Shown: piece after piece, positions 1 through 10,560 of the stretch
Position numbering within the stretch: the first letter of the stretch is position 1
Layout of the letters: the number at the start of each line of letters is the position of its first letter
Origin: Pholiota molesta
Taxonomy: Eukaryota; Basidiomycota; Agaricomycetes; Agaricales; Strophariaceae
DNA: 64,000 bases
Assembly (NCBI GenBank): GCA_014925825.1
Contig: JACGCK010000002.1
Coordinates: 930,001 to 994,000, forward strand
Reading direction: 5' to 3'
The notes under the pieces: generated by a model
What the model saw: only the letters and a program-made list of their open reading frames with translations
Told to the model about the DNA's origin: nothing
Database searches by the model: none
Position numbers and translations under genes: made by a program

Positions 1-78
1 ATAGGAACACATCGACAACCCAAAGTAATACACCTAATTATTACTGAAAAAATTCCGTTGACTAACGTTCCTTTACAG

Positions 79-3000
79 AGGCTACGCTGAAAAAGAAGGA
101 GATGCCCGTAGCTTCCACCCAAAGCTGCGACCTCCTGTTTCCCCTCGTGAACTAGAGATCGACCCGCACACTGGAATGAAGGTATTTCCGCGTCATACAT
201 GCTCATTTTTGTATCTCAAAGCCCGTCCGCATAGAAATACATCGCAACAGAAAACCAAGGCTGGGACACTTCCACAGCATTTATCCGGAGGACATTCAGA
301 TCCTGTATTCAACAAGGTCGTCGAGCTAGAGGTAGGGAAGGAGCTGATCTTTGGGAGGCTTATCGCCTTCTTGGACAAGGCCTTCACACTATGGAGGATT
401 TGCTCGCCCACAGTAACTGGTGCGAGCTCGCCCTGCGTAAAATGGGCCATCTGGAAGTCTTTTGTCATGTCGGGGACAATGGTTAGTAATTTCTCTGTGA
501 AGAATAGCATTGTCATTACTAATCAACTTTAATACCATCCAGTTACAGTCAACACCCCGAATGGCCGCGCTCCTCCTCTTGTTACTGGTACATTTGGAAG
601 TGCGTACCAGATTTTCTTTGTGACAAAGGATAAAATACTCATCGGCTTGTTAGGTGCTGACTTTATCCACTCTCTTTTGGGAGAGCTGGAGAGTAAGTAT
701 TTCAAATGTCCAATTAGTTTGCAGTAATAATCCCCATTTATAACAACGCACTTAATAGTAAATTGAGTCAAGCCAGTGTAACCGACCTCTCGGCCAAGAT
801 GGACAACGTGCGTGTTGCTGTTGACCTCGCTGATCCATACTTGCACTGATATCGACAATTTTAGAGTGCTCAAGGCAACGGACCTGACTTGTCTATTTTG
901 AAGTCAATCCTGGGCAAGTTAGGCGGCGGACAGGATAAACTCAATCAAGCAGAAGAGATGAAGCAACAAGCAAGGCTTACGATTTCAACCCCAACAACGT
1001 TGCTCCCCCAGAAGTTCAAAAACAACTTCTCGATTTGCTCAAGTGGCATGACGATATCCTCAGATCCGTTATCGAGAAGATCGAAATGATACCGGGCCTT
1101 TCGAACCTAATGGATGAATTTTCCAATACGTTGAACGAATGTATGTGTGTCGGCCATTAGTGTTCGGCCATTCATAACTTTTTTTCAAATAGATATTTAC
1201 ACTGTCCTCGCCCCATATCTTGGAGTACGTCGTTATTTTAAACTAGTGTTGACCATAGGATCTGACTTCCATCTGTTTAGCCTATCTTAACCCAGGCTAC
1301 CGGTGTCCTCAATGAAGGGAGTAAGGCGGTTATTGACAAAGATGATCAATATGAAGTATATTCTTTTCTCCTCGTTTGAATTGTTTGTGGCTCAAATTCT
1401 TTTTAGGTTTTCAATAACCCAAATGCATCCGATCCATCTCACAGTCTGCTCTCGAAAGTGAGTCATGGTTATCAGTTGTAGGGCTTTGCTAATCCAAATG
1501 CGGCAGGATCACTTCGGCCTCATCCTCAACGAACCTGCTGGGAAAATCGCCCAGATTGTTGTTACACATAGCGTCAACCTTATCGTTGAGGCATGGAGCA
1601 ACGACAGCGACGCTGACACAGTCATTACACAGGTTAATTGATATTACTATTCTGTTTTCTCTGTATCAAATTGTCTAATATTTTTTGCGCAGATTCTTGA
1701 AGCTTTCCATCATCCTTATTATGCAACAGGTCGTTCAGAGATCCAGCAGAAGATGTTTGATCATATGGAACGCTGGATTGGCGGTCTTGGATCCGAAGCT
1801 TCAAGCATCATCGAGTCCTTGACCAAAGTCAGTCGCGCTTTCCTATCTCAGCACACATTCCCTTACGCCTGCATGTTGTTTCTTCTAGGAAAGTGTCCGG
1901 GCCCAGAAGAATAAGCGTCATGGACTTGAGGATACCGAAGAAGCTGGCTATGGCGGGTGTGGTCATGGTTATCAACCAAGCAAGCCTTCTGGATACGTCG
2001 GAAGCTCTGGAGGTAAGAGGATTTGATTTTGGCGTGGATATTGTTTCTCATTTACTGTCAGTTTCGCAGTCATACAATCAAACCAGCTATAAAACTTCAA
2101 GTAGCCAAGGTACAAATATGCTCTGAATATACGAGTCGCTGATATTGATCTATGCACTGATGCAGGCTATCAAGCATCCTCGATGGAATACCAGTCGGAC
2201 ACTCATGGGGGAGGTCACACAAACACATCTGGCGGCTATAGCTCCCAACGCGGTGGTGACGACAATAGCTATGGCAAACGATACGAAACTGCAGTCCAAG
2301 AGACTACAAGCTACAGCGGACGGCAGGAGACTCCAGGTTACGGCTATGGCGGACCTCAAGAGACACCAAACAACGAGGAGTCTCTGAGCTATGGTGTGCG
2401 GCAGGAAACACCGAGTTATGGCGGTCGTGTCGAAGATGGTGACAATCGTGGCTCTACACGCACCTATAGGGGCCAGTCGCAACCTGACTATGCAGTCCAA
2501 TCTGGCGGTTATGCCCCTTCTTACGGCCAATCTGATATACCAAGCTATGGCAGTGGTCAAGGGGAATATGGGGGGCATCAGAGCAGCCACGGTAAGAAAG
2601 ATCATTCCGAAGACAAGAAAGAGTACGGGTCGAGTCAACCCAGCTATGGAGGATACGGCAGCCACGAGAATGCCAGGCCCAGCAAGAAAGACGATTCTGA
2701 CGACGATGATGATGAAGGCAAGCATCGCAAAAAGCACGGCCATCATCGCAATGACTCGGATGATGACAAGCCTCGCCAACATCACGGGGATTACTCGCAG
2801 CAAGGAGGTCAACAACAATATGAACAGCCAACCCGTCAATCAGGATATGGGCAACGCTCATACGGACAAGAGGATGGTCAGCGATCGTACGGGCAACAAG
2901 AATATGGTCAGCAGGAATCGTATAAGCAGCAAGAATATGGGCAGCGGGAATCATACGGGCAATCAGGATATGGGCAGCCACAGCATGGACGATCGGAATA

Positions 3001-3166
3001 TGGCCAGGAAGCTTCTGGATATGCTCCCAGCTACGAAGGTCGTGACGAGACCTTTGGTGCAGAAAGACTCAACATCGGCCTTGGTGAACATAATCGCAAT
3101 GACAGTGATGATGACGATGGCAAGCGAAGGCATCACAAACACCATGGTGGCGGAAACAGATATTGA
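79..3166 (+). CDS. het-C: Het-C-like heterokaryon incompatibility protein (5' truncated)
   Basis: The gene enters the window after an acceptor at 77-78 and stops with TGA at 3164-3166. The conserved body is spread over many short exons (for example 79-181 and 235-481). It includes HTMEDLLAHSNWCEL, the His-rich stretch typical of the fungal Het-C family, then an FIHSLLGEL segment near 670-690 and a Lys/Asp helical region near 1000-1140. In Neurospora crassa Het-C takes part in nonself recognition; the role here is inferred from family only. The last 300 residues (from about 2183) are a low-complexity tail rich in Gly, Tyr, Gln and Ser, with SYGQ/YGQQ units and Asp-run plus His/Lys clusters. 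Two one-base gaps, in A-runs at 760-762 and 972-973, break the frame and fit sequencing error. The N-terminus lies outside the window. Confidence 0.87.
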
Positions 3167-3978
3167 ACGTTTGCTCCTGCCTGGGGCTGGAACACTGTTG
3201 GATGAGCAATTTAAAGAAGCAATTTAGCAATGGACTTGAATGGACTTGACATCTAGTATAAAGGAATGCGTAGGATTTATAGCCTGGTATCGGTAGCAAA
3301 TTCCACACTAGCATGATTGACAATTGTCGAGGTATGGAACATATTTCCACCATCCGGAGAGAAGGCAGAGCGTGCAATGCGTGCCTGGGGCGCTGGGCGT
3401 TCATAGGCATCTATTACATCCGGGATTTTTATTCCTCCCTCGTTCTCATCTTTTCGGAAGTTCGTTTTTGACCAGCTTTATTTGGTCGTACATGCGGCAA
3501 TGCCGCCTTTCTCTCATAACTTTCTCATTGACTTCTGGACTTCTTACCATACATTTATACCTGCGTGCATAAATTTATAGTACTTATTCGTATTCATAAC
3601 TAGTTCTGTGCCAGCGGAGCTACCTACCTCGCCTTTTACGGCAAACCTTGTTGAATGACTAGTGCCTATGAAAATTGGACACAAAACTACTTCATGACTG
3701 AACGCTGTTTCAAGCATACATACCACGGTGACTACCGCACAAACCAAAGTGTACGTGTGTTGTAGTGAGCGTTTTTTCGGGTACACATTATACGCCAAGT
3801 CCAAGCTAAGTCACCGTCTGCCACTGTCTGGCAATTTTGCCATGGTAAATTCATACCATAGCAGTATATTGCCGCATGGGCTCATATATGTATCATCGAA
3901 TTACATCACAAATTGAATGTGACTATTACTTGTCTTCCTCTGCCAATGACCACCACCACGCCATAAGCGCTACGCAAC
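3167..3978. other. intergenic region, het-C 3' flank and MED11 promoter
   Basis: No convincing coding exon was seen on either strand. Open frames here are short and have no recognisable domain. The stretch should hold the 3' UTR of the Het-C-like gene and the promoter of MED11. Confidence 0.6.
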
Positions 3979-4621
3979 ATGGCTTCTGCCGCTGAACAAG
4001 AAGTAGATGGCTTAGATATTGATCCCATCTGGACTACGAGCCGTACTGCAAGGCAGATATATGCGCTAGGAGAGGTTGACAAGGTACTGCGGTTTGTCCT
4101 CTGAACTATGAATGAGCTCATTATCATCTAGGATATAACACGTCTCTTGGCTCTGGCCGCATCGTCAATATCGCTGTTAACCCTTCCCCAGACGGACGCA
4201 CCAGATGACAATCTACCTCAAGGAGAAGAACGATCCGAGCAGTTCGTCCTTGAAGTCAGCGAATACTTTGAACGCCTTGACGTTCGTGGAATCTCATTCT
4301 TTGTTCGACACAAAAACTAAAGAAGCATGCGGGCATTTCTAGTCTATTCAAGTCGCGATACGTTCATCATTAGCTCATATTCGACATTCTCGTATTGCCC
4401 CTTCTGCGATCAATGCGCCACCGCCCGGCTTTGTACCACCATCTCTCGGGGTAGGGTTACCCTCTGACGGCAGCACCACACGCAAAAATCGCGGACTGCA
4501 GGAAGAAAGAGTTGAACGAGATGCTTGGAAGGGCATTCTTGCTGCTCTTACTCGTATTAAAGAAGCTCGGGATCAAGAACTGAAACGACAAGCCTCGGAT
4601 GAGATGAGCATGGAACAATGA
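3979..4621 (+). CDS. MED11: Mediator complex subunit 11
   Basis: Three exons (3979-4083, 4132-4281, 4343-4621) join in phase 0 to give an intact 177-residue protein. The first ATG follows a short leader, and introns of 48 and 61 nt have GT...AG ends. The N-terminal third has the MED11 helical signature (RQIYALGEVDKDI, then LLALAASSISLL), followed by EQFVLEVSEYFERLDSIQ, and a helical C-terminal part with GLQEERVERDAWKGIL. MED11 pairs with MED22 in the Mediator head module and supports RNA polymerase II pre-initiation complex assembly. It is longer than yeast Med11 because of a Pro/Gly-rich linker near residue 105, which I believe is common in basidiomycetes. Its 3' end faces the TBCA gene, about 150 bp away. 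No frame error was found. Confidence 0.85.
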
Positions 4622-4769
4622 ATAAATTCCTGTTATTCGGATATTAGCTTGACAGGATTGAGGTATATTTCTAGTTGATCTAATACATTTGTCAACCTAT
4701 TTGTTCTGCTCCGTTTGTCCCCAATCTCATAGCGTACGAAACCAGGCCACATGTACTGTCATAAGATCA

Positions 4770-5308
4770 TCAAAGCGTGGCTTCCTCGATTGTCTTCTCT
4801 GCTTTGATGAGCTCCTCATCTGCCGCCAAACCAGAATCTTCCTTGGCCGATGTCTGCAAATAGTAAAGATCAGGGAGGTGTTGATTGGACCGTTGTGAAA
4901 TGACATACAATGAGCTGCTTTAGTCTGCGACGGCCTTATCCAAACGCGTCTTGGTGTCAATGATCATCTTGTCCGATTCCTCTACCATTTTTGTCTATTT
5001 AATAGTTTATAGATTGAGCCTTCAAAGAGCACAAGGCTATCGTAAGGACTCACGGCGTTCTTGATATCCCACTCATCAGCCCCGTCCGCAACCAACTTGT
5101 CCTTCTTCGTTACGAGCTGTGTAGTCTCTTTGGCGTAGAGCTTCGTTTCCTTCCCAAGCCTGATGTCGCGTTATCGTCGACAAGATCGTATCAGTCCAGT
5201 CCATGATGTAATGTAATGTCGTGGCTTAGGCAAATTGAAGTGTACGCACCTCTGTACGACACCGGACTTGATCTTGAGTTGTCTCCGAACAGCAGCAATG
5301 TCACTCAT
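4770..5308 (-). CDS. TBCA: Tubulin-binding cofactor A
   Basis: Four exons on the minus strand (5308-5250, 5159-5054, 4994-4909, 4853-4770) encode about 111 residues. The start MSDIAAVRRQLKIKSGVVQR, the KETKLYAKE helix and the ESDKMIIDTKTRLDKAVADL helix match the small three-helix-bundle TBCA/Rbl2 family, which captures beta-tubulin released from cofactors during tubulin folding. Length matches the family (about 105-120). Exon 3 reads into TAA at 4920-4922. One extra base beside 4922-4923 (a CC run read as C) restores a Leu-Lys-Gln-Leu-Ile stretch up to the GTATGT donor, so a sequencing deletion is more likely than a real stop. The gene converges on MED11. Confidence 0.88.
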
Positions 5309-7552
5309 GATTATGAATGGTTAAAGATAAAGATTGGACGAGGAGTTCAATAAACGATCAAAAGCGATGGGATGTTGGAATCGGAAGTCACGCTGCTGTA
5401 GGCCTTTTCTTGCTCCAACGATCATTGAACGATGAACATGTTTCTTCGCTCCCGTAATGCGATATCGGTACCTCTTGAATGCCTCCAAGCATCTAGGGTA
5501 GTAGTACACTGAATACCCCGCGCGCGCTCAATTGTGATCAGTCAGTCAAGAATCAATTTTCACAACATCGCAAGGTTTTTTTAATGGGGTTTCATTGCGT
5601 CGTAAGATATCACAGAAATCGTACTACAGCTTAACTATGTAGACTACAATCTCAGATTGAATGGGTCATGGCGGAACGTGAGGTAGTATGTATGTTATGT
5701 ATGTGTTATAGGTGATGCTGTGGACGGAGAGGCGGCCGATCGCCTTATTCATACGCAAGCGCATGAACAACAAAAGCGGAGCCCAACGAACAAGGATAGG
5801 TAAGGACGAATTGACAGGGCGTGGAGGTGGATAATATGATCAAGTGGGCGTAAAGAGGCATTAAACATGGAATCGTGAAAAGGAATTACAAACACTAGCT
5901 AGCATGCAACATATGTCGAGAACACACCTACAAACCCCCAAGCGCCGATAAACCGAGCTAGCGGGTCGGCAAGTGCATGGACGAGTAGGAAGGGCATCGA
6001 GCTCTTCAACAAGCGGAGGCGTCCCACGGTCTTCAGGTCCCAAGGATCCAATGTCAATCGACGAAGGCGAACTGGCGATGCACCAGCGACCGCAGCGCGG
6101 AGCCAACCCGGCCTCAATTCAGCAGCTCATATCGGGCGGCGGCGAACAGACGGACTAGCCGAAAGCGCGGCGGCGGCGAAGAGGCGAAGGGCGAGGCGAG
6201 GCGGCGCACACTGACCGCACCAGGCAAAGGGCAGATGGCAACGTCGGCGACAAAAGGGTTGGGAGGGTAGGAAAGTGGGCAATAGAAGGCGTCCTCCGGG
6301 TGCTGGGTCCAACCAGGCATGAGAGCAGATGGTGTAGTGTCCTCTTCGTCATCGAGAATCCCACCCCTCGCGCTCCATATCCAAAATGAGCCCAGGCGTT
6401 CCACCTTTGTGTACGCTGGGTCCGCAAGTGTCCATGCGCAAGCGCAATGGTACGGCGATGCGGCCTGGGAAAGAGGACAAGTCGGATAACATGAACATAG
6501 TGGGCGCGAGAGAGAGAAGGGAAGGGAACACGAGATGAGAGAGATCAGAGGAGATAGAGATATGGGAGAGTGGTAGAGAGACGCAGATGATCGGATATGA
6601 TGAGGATCGCAATCACGGTTGTTGATCAGACAGAGCCGCAGAAGGGATCAGGGGAGATGTCGTTTGGTAGATGAGTTATGGTGACAGATCGATACAGATA
6701 ATAAACAATGCTGGTACAAAAAAAAAAACAATACAACAGGACGTCGGCGGGAGGCTGAATAGGAAGGGTATGCTTTGAACGCAGGCAATAAGTTGACTTC
6801 CATGTATGAAGCTCTGCTGAGTCTCGAGGTGAATGTCGCGAGGACAGAACGATGCCGGTGTGTCGGCTACAGTGACGAGGCACGGAACCACAGTGAAGTG
6901 GTCGTCGCCTCAAGCCAGTGATGGATGGGTGAGGATTGGGCTGGGATTGCGATGGGGGCAGTACGACGGGAAGTTCAAAAAAAAAGATGGAGGACAAGAT
7001 AGCGCCCAGAAAACAGGCGAGGTATGCACTCACACACACTCAAGAGTGGGGAGATATTACGCCTCAAGCACTGATCTGGGTCTTGTGAGAGTGTCGCGCC
7101 CTGGCCATGCATCGACCAAGTCCGGGAAGCCCATTGTCGTTGTCGGATTCGTGATGTTCAGCTCCACTTCGCCATATCGATGAATCCAAGGCAGCACAAG
7201 ATGACCGCAGGTCAGAGCTCGCCCGCAATTGAACCCACAGTTAGGTGAAGCGTGCAGCGCGGCTGCAAGAGATAGTGGGGAGTGCAGAGATGAGGGTGGG
7301 GGGTCATGATCATGGAATAAATATGTCGTCGAGACATAGCCTATAAGCAGGAGTTCGTATGCAGCGTTAGGCCGACGTGGTTGAGAAATGATGATGCCGA
7401 AAATGATATGCGTGATGAATAGATAGGATGCGGTGTCATAAATCAAATGCAGTGATAGAGAAATCGAAGCTCGTGTCGGGACCGTTTAACCACGAGTTTT
7501 TGATCAGCACAGGTAGCGGTCAGAGCGACCCCACGCTGTGCCGAACAGGCAC
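5309..7552. other. unresolved GC-rich intergenic stretch
   Basis: About 2.2 kb between TBCA and bHLH factor 1. On the minus strand, 6350-6200 translates to a plausible-looking segment (PGWTQHPEDAFYCPLSYPP) and 6480-6360 to another, but frames change within short distances and no domain or exon chain could be built. Purine-rich tracts near 6500-6560 and simple A-runs near 6718 suggest untranslated or regulatory sequence. The part just below 7552 should be the bHLH1 3' UTR. Confidence 0.4.
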
Positions 7553-8584
7553 TCAGTTGAAGTTGTTGATGCTGGCGCCAGCTCGGTTGAGCATGAGAGC
7601 CTCGTTGACGGTGCGGAGGCGGTGCACTTCGTGCTCAGCGCCCTTGGCGCGCTCGAGGAGATCACGGTTCTGGCTCTCGATGGCCCGAATGTGGGCGGTT
7701 GCTACATAAGGCACAAATAAGTCGATGATCACCGAAAGATAGGAAGGACAAACCTCGGTCAAGAAGAGACACCTTAGATGTCTTCTGGTTTGTCGAGGGG
7801 AGGGTGGTCTTGAGACGGTTGTACCCATCCCTGAGCTCGTCGCGACGGCGTTGCTCGGACTCGATGCGCTGCTTGCGAACGGTTTCGCGGCGCGAAGCGC
7901 TAGATAAATCATCAGATCAGAAGGGATTCAAAATAGGTAGCAAATAGGTGCTTACGAGTCGCGGGGGCTGCTGTCGGCGGGTTCAGCATTGTTTCCAGTA
8001 GGTTTGAATTCCTCGTCTCGTCTTCGTCGGAATCGATGTCGTTGCTCTTTGAGGACTTTGAGCGCCTGTGCGACGCTGCGACTTGCGCCCGGGTGGTGGG
8101 CCTGCTAGCAGGCACAGCAATCGGGTTGAAGCGTTGCGAGCGGGGCACGTTAGCGCCGAAGTTGGCGGCACCTGGGGAGCGCGATCCGCTGCCTCGGCTG
8201 ACACGGCCGCTGGCAGAGGCCATGCCATCGGACATCTCACCACCGCTCAGGCCGTAGAAGAGGACCTGAGGGGCGACGCTGCCGTTGTTCTCCTCTTCTT
8301 GGGAGGAGAAGGCATGCGGAGGCGAGGGCGCGAACGTTGACGATGCGTAGCCGTAGTCGGGGAGGGACGCGAGGGTGTGGAGGTCCATCGTGGGAGCGAC
8401 TTGTTGGGGGACTAGTGCGGTGATCAGACTGGGAAGGCTGCAGATGCGGGGAATCGAACTTACGACCAACGTTGACGGGCATTGGGGAGGGAGGATACTG
8501 GAAGTATTCGAGGCCGCTTTCCATGTAGCCGAACGCCGAATCGAAGGTGGGTTCGGGATAGGGCTTGTGGTCGGCGTAGTCCAT
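7553..8584 (-). CDS. bHLH transcription factor 1
   Basis: Four exons (8584-8464, 8411-7956, 7899-7754, 7701-7553), about 290 residues. The N-terminal two thirds are Pro/Ser-rich. The basic helix-loop-helix region is in exons 3-4: basic segment RKQRIESEQRRRDELRDGY, loop LPSTNQKTSKVS, helix 2 LLDRATAHIRAIESQN, then a leucine-rich coiled coil (LLERAKGAEHEVHRLR). The Glu and Arg residues of the basic region fit E-box binding as a dimer; the target genes are unknown. Exon 2 changes frame at a GG run at 8011-8012; one more G joins the acidic DEDET stretch to the downstream exon in phase, so I treat it as a sequencing deletion. The paralogue at 14871-15946 has an intron at the same point of helix 2. 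Confidence 0.88.
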
Positions 8585-9338
8585 GACATGTGAGCGGTCG
8601 ACATAATGCAGGGAGCTCGGACAAAAAAGAAGGCTAAAAAGCTACGTGGGCGTTAGCAGGTGCAGGGCGAACGATGGTGCAAGTATTACCTGAGAAGGGG
8701 GGGACTGCAAAGATCTGAACGGGGCGGAAGGCGGTGGCGGGAGAGAGGAATGGGGAATGGGGACTGAGAACGAGAAAGAGTTCGCCCTTTTATCTGTGGG
8801 TGCTGGGTTCCTTGCCTCGAGGCGGTTTAACCCAGTGCCCTGGCTCTTTTTCGTTTGTTTCCGTGTCCACAATCGTCTGGATCGCCCCGAAATCCGCGCC
8901 ACGCACCCTATCGATTTCGTTTTGGGCACTCTATCTCCATTCAAGATCCGAGTTACCGAGGTCACTCGGGCAGTCTGGGACGATATTCTTGTCATATCTC
9001 ATCAGACCCCCCTGCCGACTATATCCCAAATCATGAACGTTTTTTTAATCATCCAAATCTACTCATTTGCCTTTTGGTCCGATCACACTCTGCGCAGCAA
9101 AGCAGTGAGAAGTCAGATTCAATACGCCCTTATGGTCGTTCACTAATTTGCCCACACAATGTTTTCCCGCAATAATAAGCATTCCATTCAGCCCAAAGAA
9201 GGTCGTCATGTAATCTGCACAAGGCAGTGTTCATAAATCGTGTCGTGATGCTCGTAAGATGGGTCGTTAGTAGCGAAGTGCAGAGACAAGGAATAAAAGA
9301 AAGAAGTATAGTGTCCGTGGAAACAAGGTAGCCAATGC
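8585..9338. promoter_or_regulatory. bHLH1 upstream region
   Basis: No exon recognised. This lies upstream of bHLH1 (minus strand) and downstream of the membrane-protein gene. It contains a 22-nt element at 8825-8846 that recurs with one mismatch at 11769-11790. A CATGTG E-box-like hexamer lies just 5' of the bHLH1 start, which would allow autoregulation, but this is speculative. Confidence 0.35.
8825..8846 (+). repeat. 22-nt repeated element, copy 1
   Basis: The sequence starts with GTTTAACCCAGTG and ends CCTGGCTC; the copy at 11769-11790 differs at one base. It lies about 240 nt upstream of the bHLH1 start codon. Confidence 0.55.
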
Positions 9339-10560
9339 TTAGGCGTTGTAATATCCTACAGTAAAACAAGTGTCAGCTTGTTCCGTAATCGGAGTATCCT
9401 TGCTCACCTCCATAAAAGGGTCCTTTCATATTGGAGTAATGTTCCAAGCGCTTCGAGAAACGCCATGTCAAGAAGAACATGTAGAACTAAGAAGTTTGAT
9501 TTTCTCTTATCAGCTTCCAGACGAGCAGACTGGCCCGTTACTTACTTGACACGCAAGGTCCACTAGAAGTGATATAATGAAGGCCGTGTTTAAACTAGAG
9601 AAACCCGAGGTACAAAAAGCGCTAGGAAGAGATCCAGAATTTGAGACCCCAGCAGTTACAGAGCCGGTCCAAAGCTGGCCACCATTGTTACATTCCCATT
9701 GAATCTCGTCCCGTCTAAGGGTGACGTAGGAGATTTAATGTCGGCGTAAGTATTGTGATTTTATGACAAAAGGGTCAACAAAGATGATAGGTGACAGTGC
9801 TTACCCTCGTTGGAGTTCAACGATCATGATTATGGCTCTGACAGCGGAAATCACAATGATAAATGGCCATATGAACTTGGAGACTCGTATCCAAATGTAC
9901 GATCGCTAACATACATTCCATTACCGATCAGCATTGGAGTACCAATAGTGAAAGTTCCGACCAGAAAATCTCTTACGTTGGATAGAGCAAACATCGTGAT
10001 TACTGCAGCTGCACCAACACCTAGACCGATACCTCCGTAAATCTGCCTAGAAGAAGACATGAACATTAGTTTGTACAAGGGCCTTTGCAAAATGGGACAT
10101 CGAGAAGAGTATTCACCATTCAGGATAGACAAAGAAAATATATTGACCGCGTATGAGCAGGAAGATTCCGCCCCGATACTGTAAACCTAAATATACATAG
10201 TTCGAGGACGGAAGGGTCAGCAATCCTTCCCGAGACCGAGAAGTGTATATCTGAGAGAGAGTAAGAGCTGCTTACAGCGACCAGTACGGCCCAGGCAATG
10301 GCACCAGCCCTCTGGAAAAACGGAGTGAAGGGGACGGATCAGTATATCTCGCTCCGAGCACAGGAAGGAAGGATTCGGAGCGCACAAGAGGTAAAACGAG
10401 CAAGCAATTGTCACACCTGCAAGGCAAAATAAACGCAGATCATCGGTTCAGTTCAGCTCAAGTTCTTTCCTTGATTTGGTCCAAAAAAACACGCACCACA
10501 TTGCAATTTGGATAAGTATATAGGGGAAGAGAGTTCTGTAGAGCGTAAAAGGTGTCGCAG
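9339..10560 (-). CDS. Multi-pass membrane protein, basidiomycete family (5' end unresolved)
   Basis: A chain of short exons reads downwards: about 10560-10490, about 10430-10400, 10310-10276, 10178-10117, 10046-9977, 9905-9805, 9714-9546, 9486-9408, 9355-9339. From 10178 down the phases agree without correction. Hydrophobic spans include GAIAWAVLVA, QYIFFVYPEW, a Gly/Ala-rich helix (GIGLGVGAAAVITMFALSN), FIWPFIIVISAVRAIIMIVEL and a last helix near LNTAFIISLLVDLACQ, so at least five membrane segments are likely. Between the last two lies an exposed loop starting ECNNGGQLWTGSV with paired Cys. The tail RFSKRLEHY...GGYYNA matches, from memory, a widespread agaricomycete membrane family of unknown function. 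The first exon and start codon were not found; the most 5' joins are uncertain. No function is claimed. Confidence 0.7.

Noticed and set aside
2150..2839. Long minus-strand open frame over the Het-C tail
   Set aside because: It is a shadow of the repetitive Gly/Tyr/Gln coding sequence on the plus strand; the minus translation is a hydrophobic mirror without a start context.
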